A stretch of DNA of 64,000 bases, taken from positions 1-64,000 of the forward strand of contig CALWHV010000003.1 of NCBI GenBank assembly GCA_944380545.1, given 5' to 3'. Positions 8,175 to 15,804 of the stretch are shown piece after piece. Under the pieces are notes generated by a model. That model did not search any database, had not been told where the DNA came from, and saw nothing but the letters and a program-made list of their open reading frames with translations. This stretch comes from an uncultured Eubacterium sp. GTDB taxonomy: Bacteria > Bacillota > Clostridia > Oscillospirales > Acutalibacteraceae. Made by a program: the position numbers and the translations under genes. Numbering within the stretch: position 1 is the first letter of the stretch; each line of letters opens with the position of its first letter.

Positions 8175-8865
8175 CCGTTTAGTTACTCTCCTTACTGCTG
8201 ATTACGGCATTGTGCGCGCCTTTGTGCGCCGCGCAAAGCTTGCAAAGAGCCGCAGCGCCGGCGCAACCTCGCTGTTCGCATATTCGCGTTTTTCGCTTTA
8301 CAGATCGCGCGACGCCTTTACGGCGGACGACGCCGAGCCGATAGAGGTGTTTTTCGACCTCAGAAAGGATCTCTCGGCGCTTGCCCTGGCACAGTATTTC
8401 GCCCAGCTTGCGTATGATATGGGCGATGAGGGTCAGCCGTGCGGCGAGCTTTTGCGCCTGCTGCTCAATTCGCTTCATCTGCTGTGCTCCGGCAAAAAGC
8501 AAAAGCGCCTGATAAAAGCCGTGTTTGAGCTCAAAAGCGCGTGCTTCGGCGGATATATGCCGGATATCGCCGCCTGCGCCTCCTGCGGTACATATGAAAG
8601 CGGCGCTATGCTTTTTGATGTTGCCGAGGGCTGCTTTTACTGCGCCTCCTGCGCCCACGGCGGCGCGCAGCAGGTAACCGCCGGAGTTGCGGACGCAATG
8701 CGCTTTATCTGCTATTCCCCGCAGGAAAAGATTTTCAGCTTTTTACTGCCGGAGCAGGAGCTCAGGCAGCTCGGCGAGCTTGCGGAAAAATATGTTTTGT
8801 CGCTCGTGCAGCGAAGGCTCACGGCGCTCGAATTTTATAAAGGAATTGCTGATGAAAATGAATAA
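8119..8865 (+). CDS. recO: DNA repair protein RecO
   Basis: Recombination mediator that helps load RecA on SSB-coated DNA, 248 residues from the chosen ATG at 8119 (AAGGA 8 bases before it; N-terminus MKITTNGLVIKEQ fits the RecO OB fold). ATGs further upstream would extend the protein beyond family length. After the OB fold (about 1-78) comes the helical domain with a zinc finger: Cys153, Cys156, Cys175 and Cys178. It overlaps the YqzL-like ORF by 56 bases and mutS2 by 14, so the genes look translationally coupled. Confidence 0.93.
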   Translation: MKITTNGLVIKEQTTGESDRLVTLLTADYGIVRAFVRRAKLAKSRSAGATSLFAYSRFSLYRSRDAFTADDAEPIEVFFDLRKDLSALALAQYFAQLAYDMGDEGQPCGELLRLLLNSLHLLCSGKKQKRLIKAVFELKSACFGGYMPDIAACASCGTYESGAMLFDVAEGCFYCASCAHGGAQQVTAGVADAMRFICYSPQEKIFSFLLPEQELRQLGELAEKYVLSLVQRRLTALEFYKGIADENE

Positions 8866-11227
8866 ACACCACAGGGCGCTGGAGCTTGATTCGGTGCTTG
8901 AGATGCTCGCCGCGCAGGCTGCCGGCGAGGATGCCAAAAGCGCGGCGCTTGAGCTGAAGCCCGTAAATAATGCCGAGGATGCGCAGCGGCTGCTCGATCA
9001 GACGCAGGCGGCTTTTTCTCTTATGGCGCGTTTCGGCGCTCCGTCCTTTTCGGGGCTTAAAAATGTTGATAACGCGGTCGCGCGCGCTGCCGCAGGCGGC
9101 GAGCTAAACACCGCGGAGCTGCTCTCGGTGGGCGGCACTCTCAGGTGCCTCAGAGCAGTGTCGGAATGGTATTCGCACTGCGAGGGCGCAGACTCAATCC
9201 TCTCGCCGCTTTTTTCGCTTATCAGCGTCAATAAATATCTTGAGGAACGCATCTTTTCCGTCATCATATCGGAGGACGAGATATCGGACCGCGCTTCGGA
9301 CGAGCTTTTCGACATCCGCCGCAAGATAAAGGCAAAGGCAAATTCGGTGCGCGAAAAGCTCGATTCCGTGATACACTCGGAGCATTACAGGAAATTTCTT
9401 CAGGAGCAGATCGTCACGCAGCGCTCCGGCAGATATGTTGTGCCCGTCAAGGCGGAGCACCGCTCTGATGTTCCGGGACTCGTTCACGATATATCCTCGT
9501 CCGGCGCAACCGTTTTTATCGAACCCGTATCGGTTGTGGATGCCAATAATGAGATAAAGATCCTTGAGGGCAGGGAGCGCGAGGAGATTCGCCGAATCCT
9601 TTTTGAGCTCTCCTGCGAAACGGGTAATTTTGCAGACGGAATACGCTCCTCTTATCACGCCGCCGTCGGCATCGATCTGATATTTGCAAAGGCGCGGCTC
9701 GCTTATAATATGAAAGCAAGCGCGCCCGTTCTTAACACGGACAGCCATATAGTGCTTAAAAAAGCGCGCCATCCTCTGCTTGACCCCAAAAAGGCAGTGC
9801 CTGTGGACATCTCCCTCGGCGCGGATTTTGACACGCTCGTAATAACCGGCCCCAACACGGGCGGCAAAACGGTTTCCATAAAAACCATCGGGCTCTTGAC
9901 TCTTATGGCTATGTGCGGCCTTATGATCCCCGCGGCGGATCTTTCGGAGGTGTCCGTCTTCGGCAGGGTGCTCGTAGATGTAGGCGATGAGCAGAGCATC
10001 AGCCAGAACCTCTCCACCTTTTCATCACATATGGTGAATATAATAGATATTATGGATAAGGCGGGCGCGGATTCGCTCGTGCTTATCGACGAACTCGGCG
10101 CGGGCACGGACCCCGTTGAGGGCGCGGCGCTCGCCGTAGCGGTGATAGAGGCGCTCAGAAAAAAAGGCGCAAAAATCGCCGCCACCACCCATTACGCAGA
10201 GCTAAAGGCGTATGCGCTCGCCACTCCCGGCGTTGTTAACGGCAGCTGCGAGTTCGATATAAATACCCTCAGACCTACATACCGCCTGCTTATCGGCGTG
10301 CCGGGGCGTTCAAACGCGTTTGCCATCGCCGCGCATCTCGGTATGGATAGCGGCGTCATAGATGAGGCAAAGCGCCTCGTGGGCGAGGACAGCCGCTCGT
10401 TTGAGGCAGTGCTGCAAACGCTTGAGCAAACGCGCCGCGAGCTTGAAACCGAGCGTGAAAAGGCGCAGAACGCATCCGCCGAAGCGGAGCGGTTGAGGCG
10501 CGCTGCTCAGTCTGAAAAGGATAAGATTTCCGCATTAAAAGACGCCGAGCTGCAAAAGGCGCGGCGTGAGGCTGAAAAAGCCGTTTCCGCCGCAAAGCGG
10601 CGCAGCGCGGAGCTTTTAACAAGGCTGGAGCAGCTTCAAAAGGAAGCGGAAAAATCCGGCCCCGCCGAAGCGGCTAAAAAAGCCCGCCGCGAGATCCGCC
10701 GCCGCATCGGCGAGATTGAGGACACTGTCGACCCGCGCACGCTTGCCGATGATTGGGACGACGATTATAAGCTGCCGCGCCCCGTTGAGGCGGGCGACCG
10801 TGTCGTTATCCGCTCGATAGGCGAGGGAGAAGTGCTTGAGGTCGATAAAAACAGCGTGCTCGTTTCGTCCGGAATGCTGAAAACAAGGGTCAAGATGTCC
10901 GACCTGCGCCTTCTTAAGAAAAAGGAAAAGCCCAAAACGCCCTCCGTCACCTTTCACCGCACGGCGTCAAAGGCCGATTCGGATGTCACAACACAGCTTG
11001 ATCTTCGCGGCAAAACCGTTGACGAGGCGCTGACGGAGCTTTCGTTTTTCATTGATAAAAGCGTTATGCTCGGGCTTCACGAGGTGCGTATAATACACGG
11101 CAAGGGCACGGGCGCGCTGCGCGCCGCGGTGCAGCAGGAGCTCCGCCGCCATCCCAATATCGCCGATTTCCGCCTCGGCGTTTACGGTGAGGGAGAAAGC
11201 GGCGTAACGATCGCTCATTTAAAATAA
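8852..11227 (+). CDS. mutS2: Endonuclease MutS2 (RqcU-type)
   Basis: MutS2 homologue, 791 residues. Family roles are suppression of homologous recombination and, in Bacillus, sensing or splitting of collided ribosomes. The start ATG at 8852 has AAAGGAATT upstream. Visible are the core helical domain, the ABC-type ATPase with Walker A TGPNTGGKT near residue 333 and Walker B LVLIDELGAGTDP near 411, a long Glu/Lys/Ala coiled coil (about 515-620), the KOW-like segment VEAGDRVVIRSIGEGEVLEV, and a C-terminal Smr nuclease domain from about residue 714 (LDLRGKTVDEAL, IIHGKGTGALR). All expected parts are present. Confidence 0.96.
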   Translation: MKMNKHHRALELDSVLEMLAAQAAGEDAKSAALELKPVNNAEDAQRLLDQTQAAFSLMARFGAPSFSGLKNVDNAVARAAAGGELNTAELLSVGGTLRCLRAVSEWYSHCEGADSILSPLFSLISVNKYLEERIFSVIISEDEISDRASDELFDIRRKIKAKANSVREKLDSVIHSEHYRKFLQEQIVTQRSGRYVVPVKAEHRSDVPGLVHDISSSGATVFIEPVSVVDANNEIKILEGREREEIRRILFELSCETGNFADGIRSSYHAAVGIDLIFAKARLAYNMKASAPVLNTDSHIVLKKARHPLLDPKKAVPVDISLGADFDTLVITGPNTGGKTVSIKTIGLLTLMAMCGLMIPAADLSEVSVFGRVLVDVGDEQSISQNLSTFSSHMVNIIDIMDKAGADSLVLIDELGAGTDPVEGAALAVAVIEALRKKGAKIAATTHYAELKAYALATPGVVNGSCEFDINTLRPTYRLLIGVPGRSNAFAIAAHLGMDSGVIDEAKRLVGEDSRSFEAVLQTLEQTRRELETEREKAQNASAEAERLRRAAQSEKDKISALKDAELQKARREAEKAVSAAKRRSAELLTRLEQLQKEAEKSGPAEAAKKARREIRRRIGEIEDTVDPRTLADDWDDDYKLPRPVEAGDRVVIRSIGEGEVLEVDKNSVLVSSGMLKTRVKMSDLRLLKKKEKPKTPSVTFHRTASKADSDVTTQLDLRGKTVDEALTELSFFIDKSVMLGLHEVRIIHGKGTGALRAAVQQELRRHPNIADFRLGVYGEGESGVTIAHLK

Positions 11228-11242
11228 TTTTCTACCTTTTAT

Positions 11243-11283
11243 CGGAGGCATACGATATTTTGTGTGCCTCCGTTTTTCTTTTT
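11243..11283 (+). terminator. Intrinsic terminator after mutS2
   Basis: An 11-bp stem (11243-11253 with 11262-11272) with one G-T pair, followed by TTTTTCTTTTTT. It ends the phoH-mutS2 run. Confidence 0.85.
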
Positions 11284-11344
11284 TCAACATTTTGTGTCAA
11301 TAGATATTACAAAAATTTAACCTTTAAAAACTTTGCTTTTTTAC

Positions 11345-11373
11345 TTGACTTATATGAAAGCCTTATGTATAAT
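11345..11373 (+). promoter_or_regulatory. Promoter of the ylxM-ffh operon
   Basis: TTGACT (11345-11350), 17-base spacer, TATAAT (11368-11373). The expected start lies about position 11380, so the palindrome at 11383-11404 would form the very 5' end of the transcript. Confidence 0.8.
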
Positions 11374-11382
11374 ATCTACTGC

Positions 11383-11404
11383 TGTAAAGATTATTTACTT
11401 TACA
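11383..11404. repeat. Inverted repeat TGTAAAG-N8-CTTTACA
   Basis: Perfect 7-bp arms at 11383-11389 and 11398-11404. The same arms recur at 32633-32653 and 34161-34184. It overlaps the initial transcribed region of ylxM-ffh, where it could be an operator or a 5' RNA stem. Confidence 0.6.
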
Positions 11405-11433
11405 CTTAAACTCAAAGAGGAAGGGGTATAACG

Positions 11434-11799
11434 GTGGCAAAGAATCTTGAGGTTTCTTTTTTGCTTGACTTTTACGGCGATATGCTCACAAAGAAGCAGC
11501 ACGATTTTCTTGTTTACTATTATAACGAAGACCTTTCCCTTTCAGAGATAGCGGAAAACGAGGGCATCACGCGCCAGGGCGTTCGTGATTCCATAAAGCG
11601 CGCCGAGAATCAGCTTTTCGATATGGAAAACAGGCTCGGCCTTGCAAAGCGCTTTACGGAGATGAAAAAGGGCCTTGACGAGATAATGAGCTGCGCAAAC
11701 GCTATCAACGATTACAATCTCAATCACAGCCTTTCAAGAGAGATAAACGATAATATTTCAAAAATCAAAGCAACCGCGGAATATCTTTCCGCGTTCTGA
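11434..11799 (+). CDS. ylxM: YlxM-family SRP-associated DNA/RNA-binding protein
   Basis: A 121-residue helix-turn-helix protein. The central LSLSEIAENEGITRQGVRDSIKRAE is a sigma-70 region 4-like HTH, as in YlxM/p13. YlxM is encoded directly upstream of ffh across Bacillota and in streptococci modulates SRP GTPase activity. Start is GTG at 11434 with GAGGAAGGGG 7 bases upstream. It is separated from ffh by 20 bases and shares its promoter. Confidence 0.9.
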   Translation: MAKNLEVSFLLDFYGDMLTKKQHDFLVYYYNEDLSLSEIAENEGITRQGVRDSIKRAENQLFDMENRLGLAKRFTEMKKGLDEIMSCANAINDYNLNHSLSREINDNISKIKATAEYLSAF

Positions 11800-11819
11800 T
11801 TTCACGGGAGTTGATCGAT

Positions 11820-13214
11820 TTGGCATTTGAGGGCCTTTCGGAAAGGCTTGAGAATTCCTTTAAAAAGCTTCGCGCCAAGGGCAAGCTTACCGAGGCGGAT
11901 GTTAAGGACGCGATGCGCGAGGTGCGCCTTGCGCTTTTGGAAGCCGATGTAAACTATAAGGTTGCAAAGGATTTCACCTCCTCCGTCACCGAGCGCGCGA
12001 TAGGCGAGGATGTTATGGAATCCCTGACGCCGGGCCAGATGGTCATCAAAATAGTGAACGAGGAGCTCACAAAGCTTATGGGCGGCAGCGAAAGCAGGCT
12101 TGCCTGCGCCTCCCATCCTCCCACCGTCGTGATGATGTGCGGTCTTCAGGGTTCGGGTAAAACCACCCACAGCGCAAAGCTTGCTCTCAAGCTGAAAAAA
12201 GAGGGGCACCGCCCGCTTCTTGTTGCGTGCGATATATACCGCCCCGCGGCAATAAAGCAGCTCCAGGTCGTCGGCGCGCAGGTCGATGTGCCCGTGTTTG
12301 AAATGGGCACGGAAAATCCCGTCGTCATCGCTCAGGAGGCGGTGCGTCACGCCAAGGACCACGGCTATGATTATGTTTTTCTTGACACCGCCGGCAGGCT
12401 CCATGTTGACGAAGAGCTTATGCAGGAGCTTCAGAATATAAGAAGCACCGTTCATCCGCACGAGATATTGCTTGTTATAGACGCTATGACCGGTCAGGAC
12501 GCCGTTAATGTTGCAAAGTCCTTCAACGAAACGCTCGGAATAGACGGCGTTGTGCTCACTAAGCTGGACGGCGACACAAGAGGCGGCGCCGCGCTCTCCG
12601 TAAGGGCGGTTACCGGCAAGCCGATCAAATTCATAGGCACCGGCGAAAAGCTCGGCGACCTTGAAACCTTCCATCCCGAGCGAATGTCCTCAAGGATCCT
12701 CGGTATGGGCGATGTGCTTTCGTTCATAGAAAGAGCGGAGCAGAGCCTTGACCAGAAAAAAGCGGCGGAGCTTGAAAAAAAGCTTGCCAAAAATAAATTC
12801 GACCTCAACGATTTGCTTGACCAGTTCGACCAGATATCAAAAATGGGCAGCCTTAAGGACACCATTAAGATGATACCCGGCATCGGCTCAAAGCTTAAGG
12901 ACGAGGATATTGACGAGCGCGCTTTCGACCGCTCGCGCGCCATCATCTATTCGATGACCAAGCAGGAACGCGAGCATCCGGATATCATAAATCCGTCGCG
13001 TAAGCGCAGGATCGCCGCCGGTTGCGGTATGAAGGTGGAGGATGTCAACCGCCTGCTCTCGCAGTTCAAGCAGATGAAAAAGATGATAAGCCAGTTCGGC
13101 GGCAAGGGCGGCCCCCGCGTCAGCAAAAAGATGCGCCGCCTGCTTCAGCAGAATCCCGATATGGCTCAGAAGATGATGGGCAGAAACGGCGGGGGAAACC
13201 CGTTCGGCTTTTAA
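11820..13214 (+). CDS. ffh: Signal recognition particle protein Ffh
   Basis: SRP54 GTPase that binds signal sequences of nascent membrane proteins together with 4.5S/scRNA, 464 residues. The start is taken as TTG at 11820, giving MAFEGLSERLENSFKKL, the canonical N-terminus; GGGAG lies 10 bases upstream. A TTG at 11811 in the same frame is too close to the ribosome binding site. Domains: N (1-85), G with GLQGSGKTTHSAKLA near 105, DTAGR, and TKLDGD; methionine-rich M domain from about 300 ending in NPFGF. No SRP RNA gene was recognised in the window. Confidence 0.96.
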   Translation: MAFEGLSERLENSFKKLRAKGKLTEADVKDAMREVRLALLEADVNYKVAKDFTSSVTERAIGEDVMESLTPGQMVIKIVNEELTKLMGGSESRLACASHPPTVVMMCGLQGSGKTTHSAKLALKLKKEGHRPLLVACDIYRPAAIKQLQVVGAQVDVPVFEMGTENPVVIAQEAVRHAKDHGYDYVFLDTAGRLHVDEELMQELQNIRSTVHPHEILLVIDAMTGQDAVNVAKSFNETLGIDGVVLTKLDGDTRGGAALSVRAVTGKPIKFIGTGEKLGDLETFHPERMSSRILGMGDVLSFIERAEQSLDQKKAAELEKKLAKNKFDLNDLLDQFDQISKMGSLKDTIKMIPGIGSKLKDEDIDERAFDRSRAIIYSMTKQEREHPDIINPSRKRRIAAGCGMKVEDVNRLLSQFKQMKKMISQFGGKGGPRVSKKMRRLLQQNPDMAQKMMGRNGGGNPFGF

Positions 13215-13272
13215 TCGCTATTAACCCGATTTCAATTCGGTTAGTAAATAACATTTATGGAGGAAATAAATT

Positions 13273-13515
13273 ATGGCAGTAAAGATCAGACTTCGCAGAA
13301 TGGGCGCTAAAAAAGCTCCTTTCTACCGTGTTGTTGTTGCGGATTCAAGATATCCCAGAGACGGCCGCTTCATTGAGGAGATCGGCACCTACAACACAAT
13401 GACCGAGCCCGCCGAGATCAATATCGACGCGGAAAAGGCAAAGAAGTGGATTGCAAACGGCGCTCAGCCCACGGATACCGTAAAGAGCATCCTTAAAAAA
13501 GAAGGCATCCTTTAA
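13273..13515 (+). CDS. rpsP: 30S ribosomal protein S16
   Basis: Small-subunit protein S16, 80 residues (typical 80-90), beginning [19 protein letters not shown], a diagnostic N-terminus, with IEEIGTYN and the C-terminal alanine-poor KKEGIL. Ribosome binding site TGGAGGAAA lies before the ATG. It is in the classic ffh-rpsP-khpA-rimM-trmD order and probably reads through from the ylxM promoter. Confidence 0.98.
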   Translation: MAVKIRLRRMGAKKAPFYRVVVADSRYPRDGRFIEEIGTYNTMTEPAEINIDAEKAKKWIANGAQPTDTVKSILKKEGIL

Positions 13516-13547
13516 TAACGCATAAATAAAGATTGGAGGTGTTTTTC

Positions 13548-13784
13548 TTGGAGGAACTCTTGATTGCTATCACCAAGGGTCTTGTGGACGATCCGGATTC
13601 TGTTTCCGTAACGGTTGACGCTCCCGATGAGGAGGGCGTTATCAGCTATCACCTCAAGGTGGCAAACGATGATATCGGCAGAGTCATCGGCAAGCAGGGC
13701 AGAATCGCCAAGGCTATCCGCGTCGTTATGCGCGCGGCAGCCTCAAGGCACGGCCAGAAGATCTCTGTTGAGATTGACGATTAA
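13548..13784 (+). CDS. khpA: KH-domain RNA-binding protein KhpA
   Basis: A 78-residue single KH-domain protein (YlqC/KhpA) that in other Bacillota binds RNA with KhpB/EloR and affects division and elongation. The RNA-binding loop is present as DDIGRVIGKQGRIAKAIRVVMRAAA. The start is TTG at 13548 preceded by GGAGGTG with 6 bases between; a TTG at 13533 lies before that site and is rejected. The protein opens MEELLIAITKGLVDDPDSV, matching the family. Confidence 0.95.
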   Translation: MEELLIAITKGLVDDPDSVSVTVDAPDEEGVISYHLKVANDDIGRVIGKQGRIAKAIRVVMRAAASRHGQKISVEIDD

Positions 13785-13878
13785 ATTTTAAGGCTGCCGA
13801 GAAATCGAGCCGGATTTCGCATTTGACGGGCGAAGTCGTATATCAATACTACGAGTCCGGCAAAGGCTAAAAGCGCGA

Positions 13879-13912
13879 ATGCCGCACAACAGTGCGGCAT
13901 CATCTGTTTTTT
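13879..13912 (+). terminator. Terminator-like hairpin downstream of khpA
   Basis: A 9-bp perfect stem with loop AACA and a delayed run of six T residues (13907-13912). It is either the rpsP-khpA terminator or an internal stem of the structured spacer. Confidence 0.5.
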
Positions 13913-14017
13913 ACGGATTAGGAAAGCAAGACTGTTCAACAAAATGTTTTTGGCGGGAAATGATATGTTTTTCAATAAACATTTTCGTGCGTTCCGGCCG
14001 ACTTTATCGGCAGTCTG

Positions 14018-14046
14018 AGACCGCCCCAAAAGGCGGTCTTTAGTTT
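14018..14046 (+). terminator. Terminator/attenuator hairpin before rimM
   Basis: Stem 14018-14025 with 14032-14039 (8 bp, loop CCAAAA), then TTAGTTT. It lies 16 bases before the rimM ATG, so if it terminates, rimM-trmD expression depends on readthrough. Confidence 0.55.
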
Positions 14047-14061
14047 ATAACGGTAAACGAT

Positions 14062-14571
14062 ATGAAAGAATTTCTTGAAATAGGAAAAATCACCGGCACG
14101 CACGGCATAAAGGGCGAGGTGCGCCTTCAGCCCTGGTGCAGCGGCGCCGATTTTATAAAGCAGTTCAAAACGCTCTATCTTGACGAGAAGGGCTCGTCCG
14201 GCATTGAGCTTCTTTCGGTAAGACCGCACAAGGGTATGGCGATACTCCGCCTCTCCGGCGTGAACGATATGAACGCCGCCGAGGCTATGCGCGGCAGAGT
14301 GCTGTATTGCCGCAGGAGCGACGCCCGCCTTGAGCCGCAGCAGAATTTCATCGCCGATATAATCGGCTGCCGTGTTGTAAACGCCGAAAGCGGCGCGGAG
14401 TACGGCGTGGTGCGTGATGTGCTCAATTACGGCGCGTCCGATATACTTGAGGTGGAGCTTGACGGAAAAAAGGCGTATGTGCCGCTCATAGACGAGGTCG
14501 TTAAAAAAATCGACTGTGATTCACTTCTGGTGGAAATAATACCGATGAAAGGGCTTTTTGATGAGGATTGA
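14062..14571 (+). CDS. rimM: 16S rRNA processing protein RimM
   Basis: 30S maturation factor binding S19, 169 residues. The N-terminal IGKITGTHGIKGEVRLQPW motif is diagnostic, and the C-terminal PRC-barrel domain contains DVLNYGASDILEVELDGKKAYVPLIDEVV. The ATG at 14062 has only a weak upstream GGTAAACG and follows a terminator-like stem. Its 3' end overlaps trmD by 11 bases. Confidence 0.96.
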   Translation: MKEFLEIGKITGTHGIKGEVRLQPWCSGADFIKQFKTLYLDEKGSSGIELLSVRPHKGMAILRLSGVNDMNAAEAMRGRVLYCRRSDARLEPQQNFIADIIGCRVVNAESGAEYGVVRDVLNYGASDILEVELDGKKAYVPLIDEVVKKIDCDSLLVEIIPMKGLFDED

Positions 14572-15292
14572 TATTATGACCCTTTTTCCGGATATGTGCC
14601 GCGCGTATCTCGATGAAAGCATAATCGGCAGGGCGCGCCGCTCCGGAAAGGTGCAGATAGAATGTGTTGATATCCGCGATTATACCGAGGATAAGCACCG
14701 CAGGGTGGACGATACGCCCTACGGCGGCGGAATGGGTATGATAATGCAGGCACAGCCGGTCTACGACTGCTATATGGACATCTGCAAAAAAGCGCAGTCG
14801 CCCGTTCATCTCATCTATCTCACGCCCCAGGGCAAAACGCTCACCCAGCAGCGCGTCAGGGAGCTTTCAAAAATGGATAATATAGCTCTTTTGTGCGGCC
14901 ATTACGAGGGGATTGACGAGCGCGTTATAGAAGAGCTTCAGCCGGAGGAGATCTCGGTCGGCGATTATGTGCTCACCGGCGGCGAGCTGCCCGCCCTTAT
15001 CGTGGCGGACGCCGTTTCAAGAATGCTTCCCGGCGTGCTTTCGGACGAGGAATGCTTTACCGAGGAGAGTCATTATTCCTCACTGCTCGAATATCCGCAG
15101 TATACGCGCCCATTTGAGTGGCGCGGCAGGGAGGTGCCGGAAGTCCTTATAACCGGTCACCACGAGAATGTGCGCCGCTGGCGGCGGCAGCAGTCGCTGA
15201 TAAGAACGGCGCGGCGCAGGCCGGATATGCTCGAAAAAGCTCAGCTTTCGCAAAAGGATATCTCGTTTCTGTCCGAATGGCGGGGCAAATAA
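14561..15292 (+). CDS. trmD: tRNA (guanine37-N1)-methyltransferase TrmD
   Basis: SPOUT-class enzyme making m1G37 in tRNAs, preventing +1 frameshifts; 243 residues. Signatures: MRIDIMTLFPDM at the start, DDTPYGGGMGMIMQ near residue 52, LCGHYEGIDERV, and the knot segment ISVGDYVLTGGELPALIVADA. ATG at 14561 is favoured over TTG at 14558; AAAGGG is 7 bases upstream. It ends the operon. The usual downstream rplS is not found here. Confidence 0.96.
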   Translation: MRIDIMTLFPDMCRAYLDESIIGRARRSGKVQIECVDIRDYTEDKHRRVDDTPYGGGMGMIMQAQPVYDCYMDICKKAQSPVHLIYLTPQGKTLTQQRVRELSKMDNIALLCGHYEGIDERVIEELQPEEISVGDYVLTGGELPALIVADAVSRMLPGVLSDEECFTEESHYSSLLEYPQYTRPFEWRGREVPEVLITGHHENVRRWRRQQSLIRTARRRPDMLEKAQLSQKDISFLSEWRGK

Positions 15293-15373
15293 AAAATTAT
15301 GTGAATTTTGCACAAATCAGGGCACAATATTTTGTGTTTAATCTATCAGTCATACGAAGTTTGCCCCAAGCGA

Positions 15374-15401
15374 TTGACCTATTGCGTTTTAGTGGTATAA
15401 T
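15374..15401 (+). promoter_or_regulatory. Promoter of ptsH
   Basis: TTGACC (15374-15379), 16-base spacer, TATAAT (15396-15401), 58 bases before the ptsH ATG. Confidence 0.75.
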
Positions 15402-15458
15402 ATGTAATACAGTTAAAAGGTAATAAGCCATAATTCTTGAAATGAGAGGTTTTTCAGT

Positions 15459-15722
15459 ATGTTTGTAAAAGATGTTAAGGTAGAGAATCAGGTTGGGCTG
15501 CACGCCCGTCCGGCAACTTTTTTCATCCAGAAAGCCAATGAATTCAAGTCTTCCATATGGGTTGAAAAAGAGGAGAGAAGAGTAAACGCAAAATCTCTGC
15601 TCGGCGTTCTTTCGCTCGGCATAATGGGCGGCACCGATATCCGCATCATCGCCGACGGCTCTGATGAGGAAGAGGCTGTTGAGGGCCTTGTTGCTCTCGT
15701 AAAGAGCGGCTTCACCGAGTAA
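15459..15722 (+). CDS. ptsH: Phosphocarrier protein HPr
   Basis: Cytoplasmic phosphoryl carrier of the PTS, 87 residues. Both regulated residues are at standard positions: His15 in QVGLHARPAT for PEP-dependent transfer, and Ser46 in VNAKSLLGVLSLG for HPr kinase, so it is HPr rather than a Crh form, which lacks the His. It sits alone with its own promoter and terminator, without ptsI, so it may act in carbon catabolite control as well as, or instead of, transport. Ribosome binding site GAGAGG lies upstream of the ATG. Confidence 0.93.
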   Translation: MFVKDVKVENQVGLHARPATFFIQKANEFKSSIWVEKEERRVNAKSLLGVLSLGIMGGTDIRIIADGSDEEEAVEGLVALVKSGFTE

Positions 15723-15735
15723 GGTGTTGCATTTT

Positions 15736-15762
15736 CACGGCGCCGCGGCGCCGTGTTTTTTT
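15736..15762 (+). terminator. Intrinsic terminator after ptsH
   Basis: Very GC-rich 8-bp stem 15736-15743 with 15748-15755 followed by seven T residues. Confidence 0.85.
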
Positions 15763-15804
15763 ATCAGGATTTAAAACTGCTTTTCTTATCTTTCGGGTGT
15801 GCTT

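Larger units (their letters stand above)
13791..14046 (+). ncRNA. Candidate structured RNA / rimM leader
   Basis: The 277-base gap between khpA and rimM is closed by a 10-bp helix: 13791-13800 pairs with 14007-14016, including one G-T pair. Inside are a GC-rich hairpin (13879-13887 with 13892-13900, loop AACA) followed by TTTTTT, a perfect 9-bp hairpin arm pair (13941-13949 with 13977-13985), and a possible GCCGGA/TCCGGC pairing (around 13809 and 13852). Outside the closing helix an 8-bp stem 14018-14025/14032-14039 ends in T-rich sequence just before rimM. No SRP, tmRNA, RNase P or 6S core could be recognised. Function unknown; it could be an independent small RNA or a cis-acting leader. Confidence 0.55.

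Noticed and set aside
13785-14061. SRP RNA, tmRNA, 6S or RNase P RNA in the khpA-rimM gap
   Set aside because: None of their conserved core sequences could be found, although ffh lies nearby.
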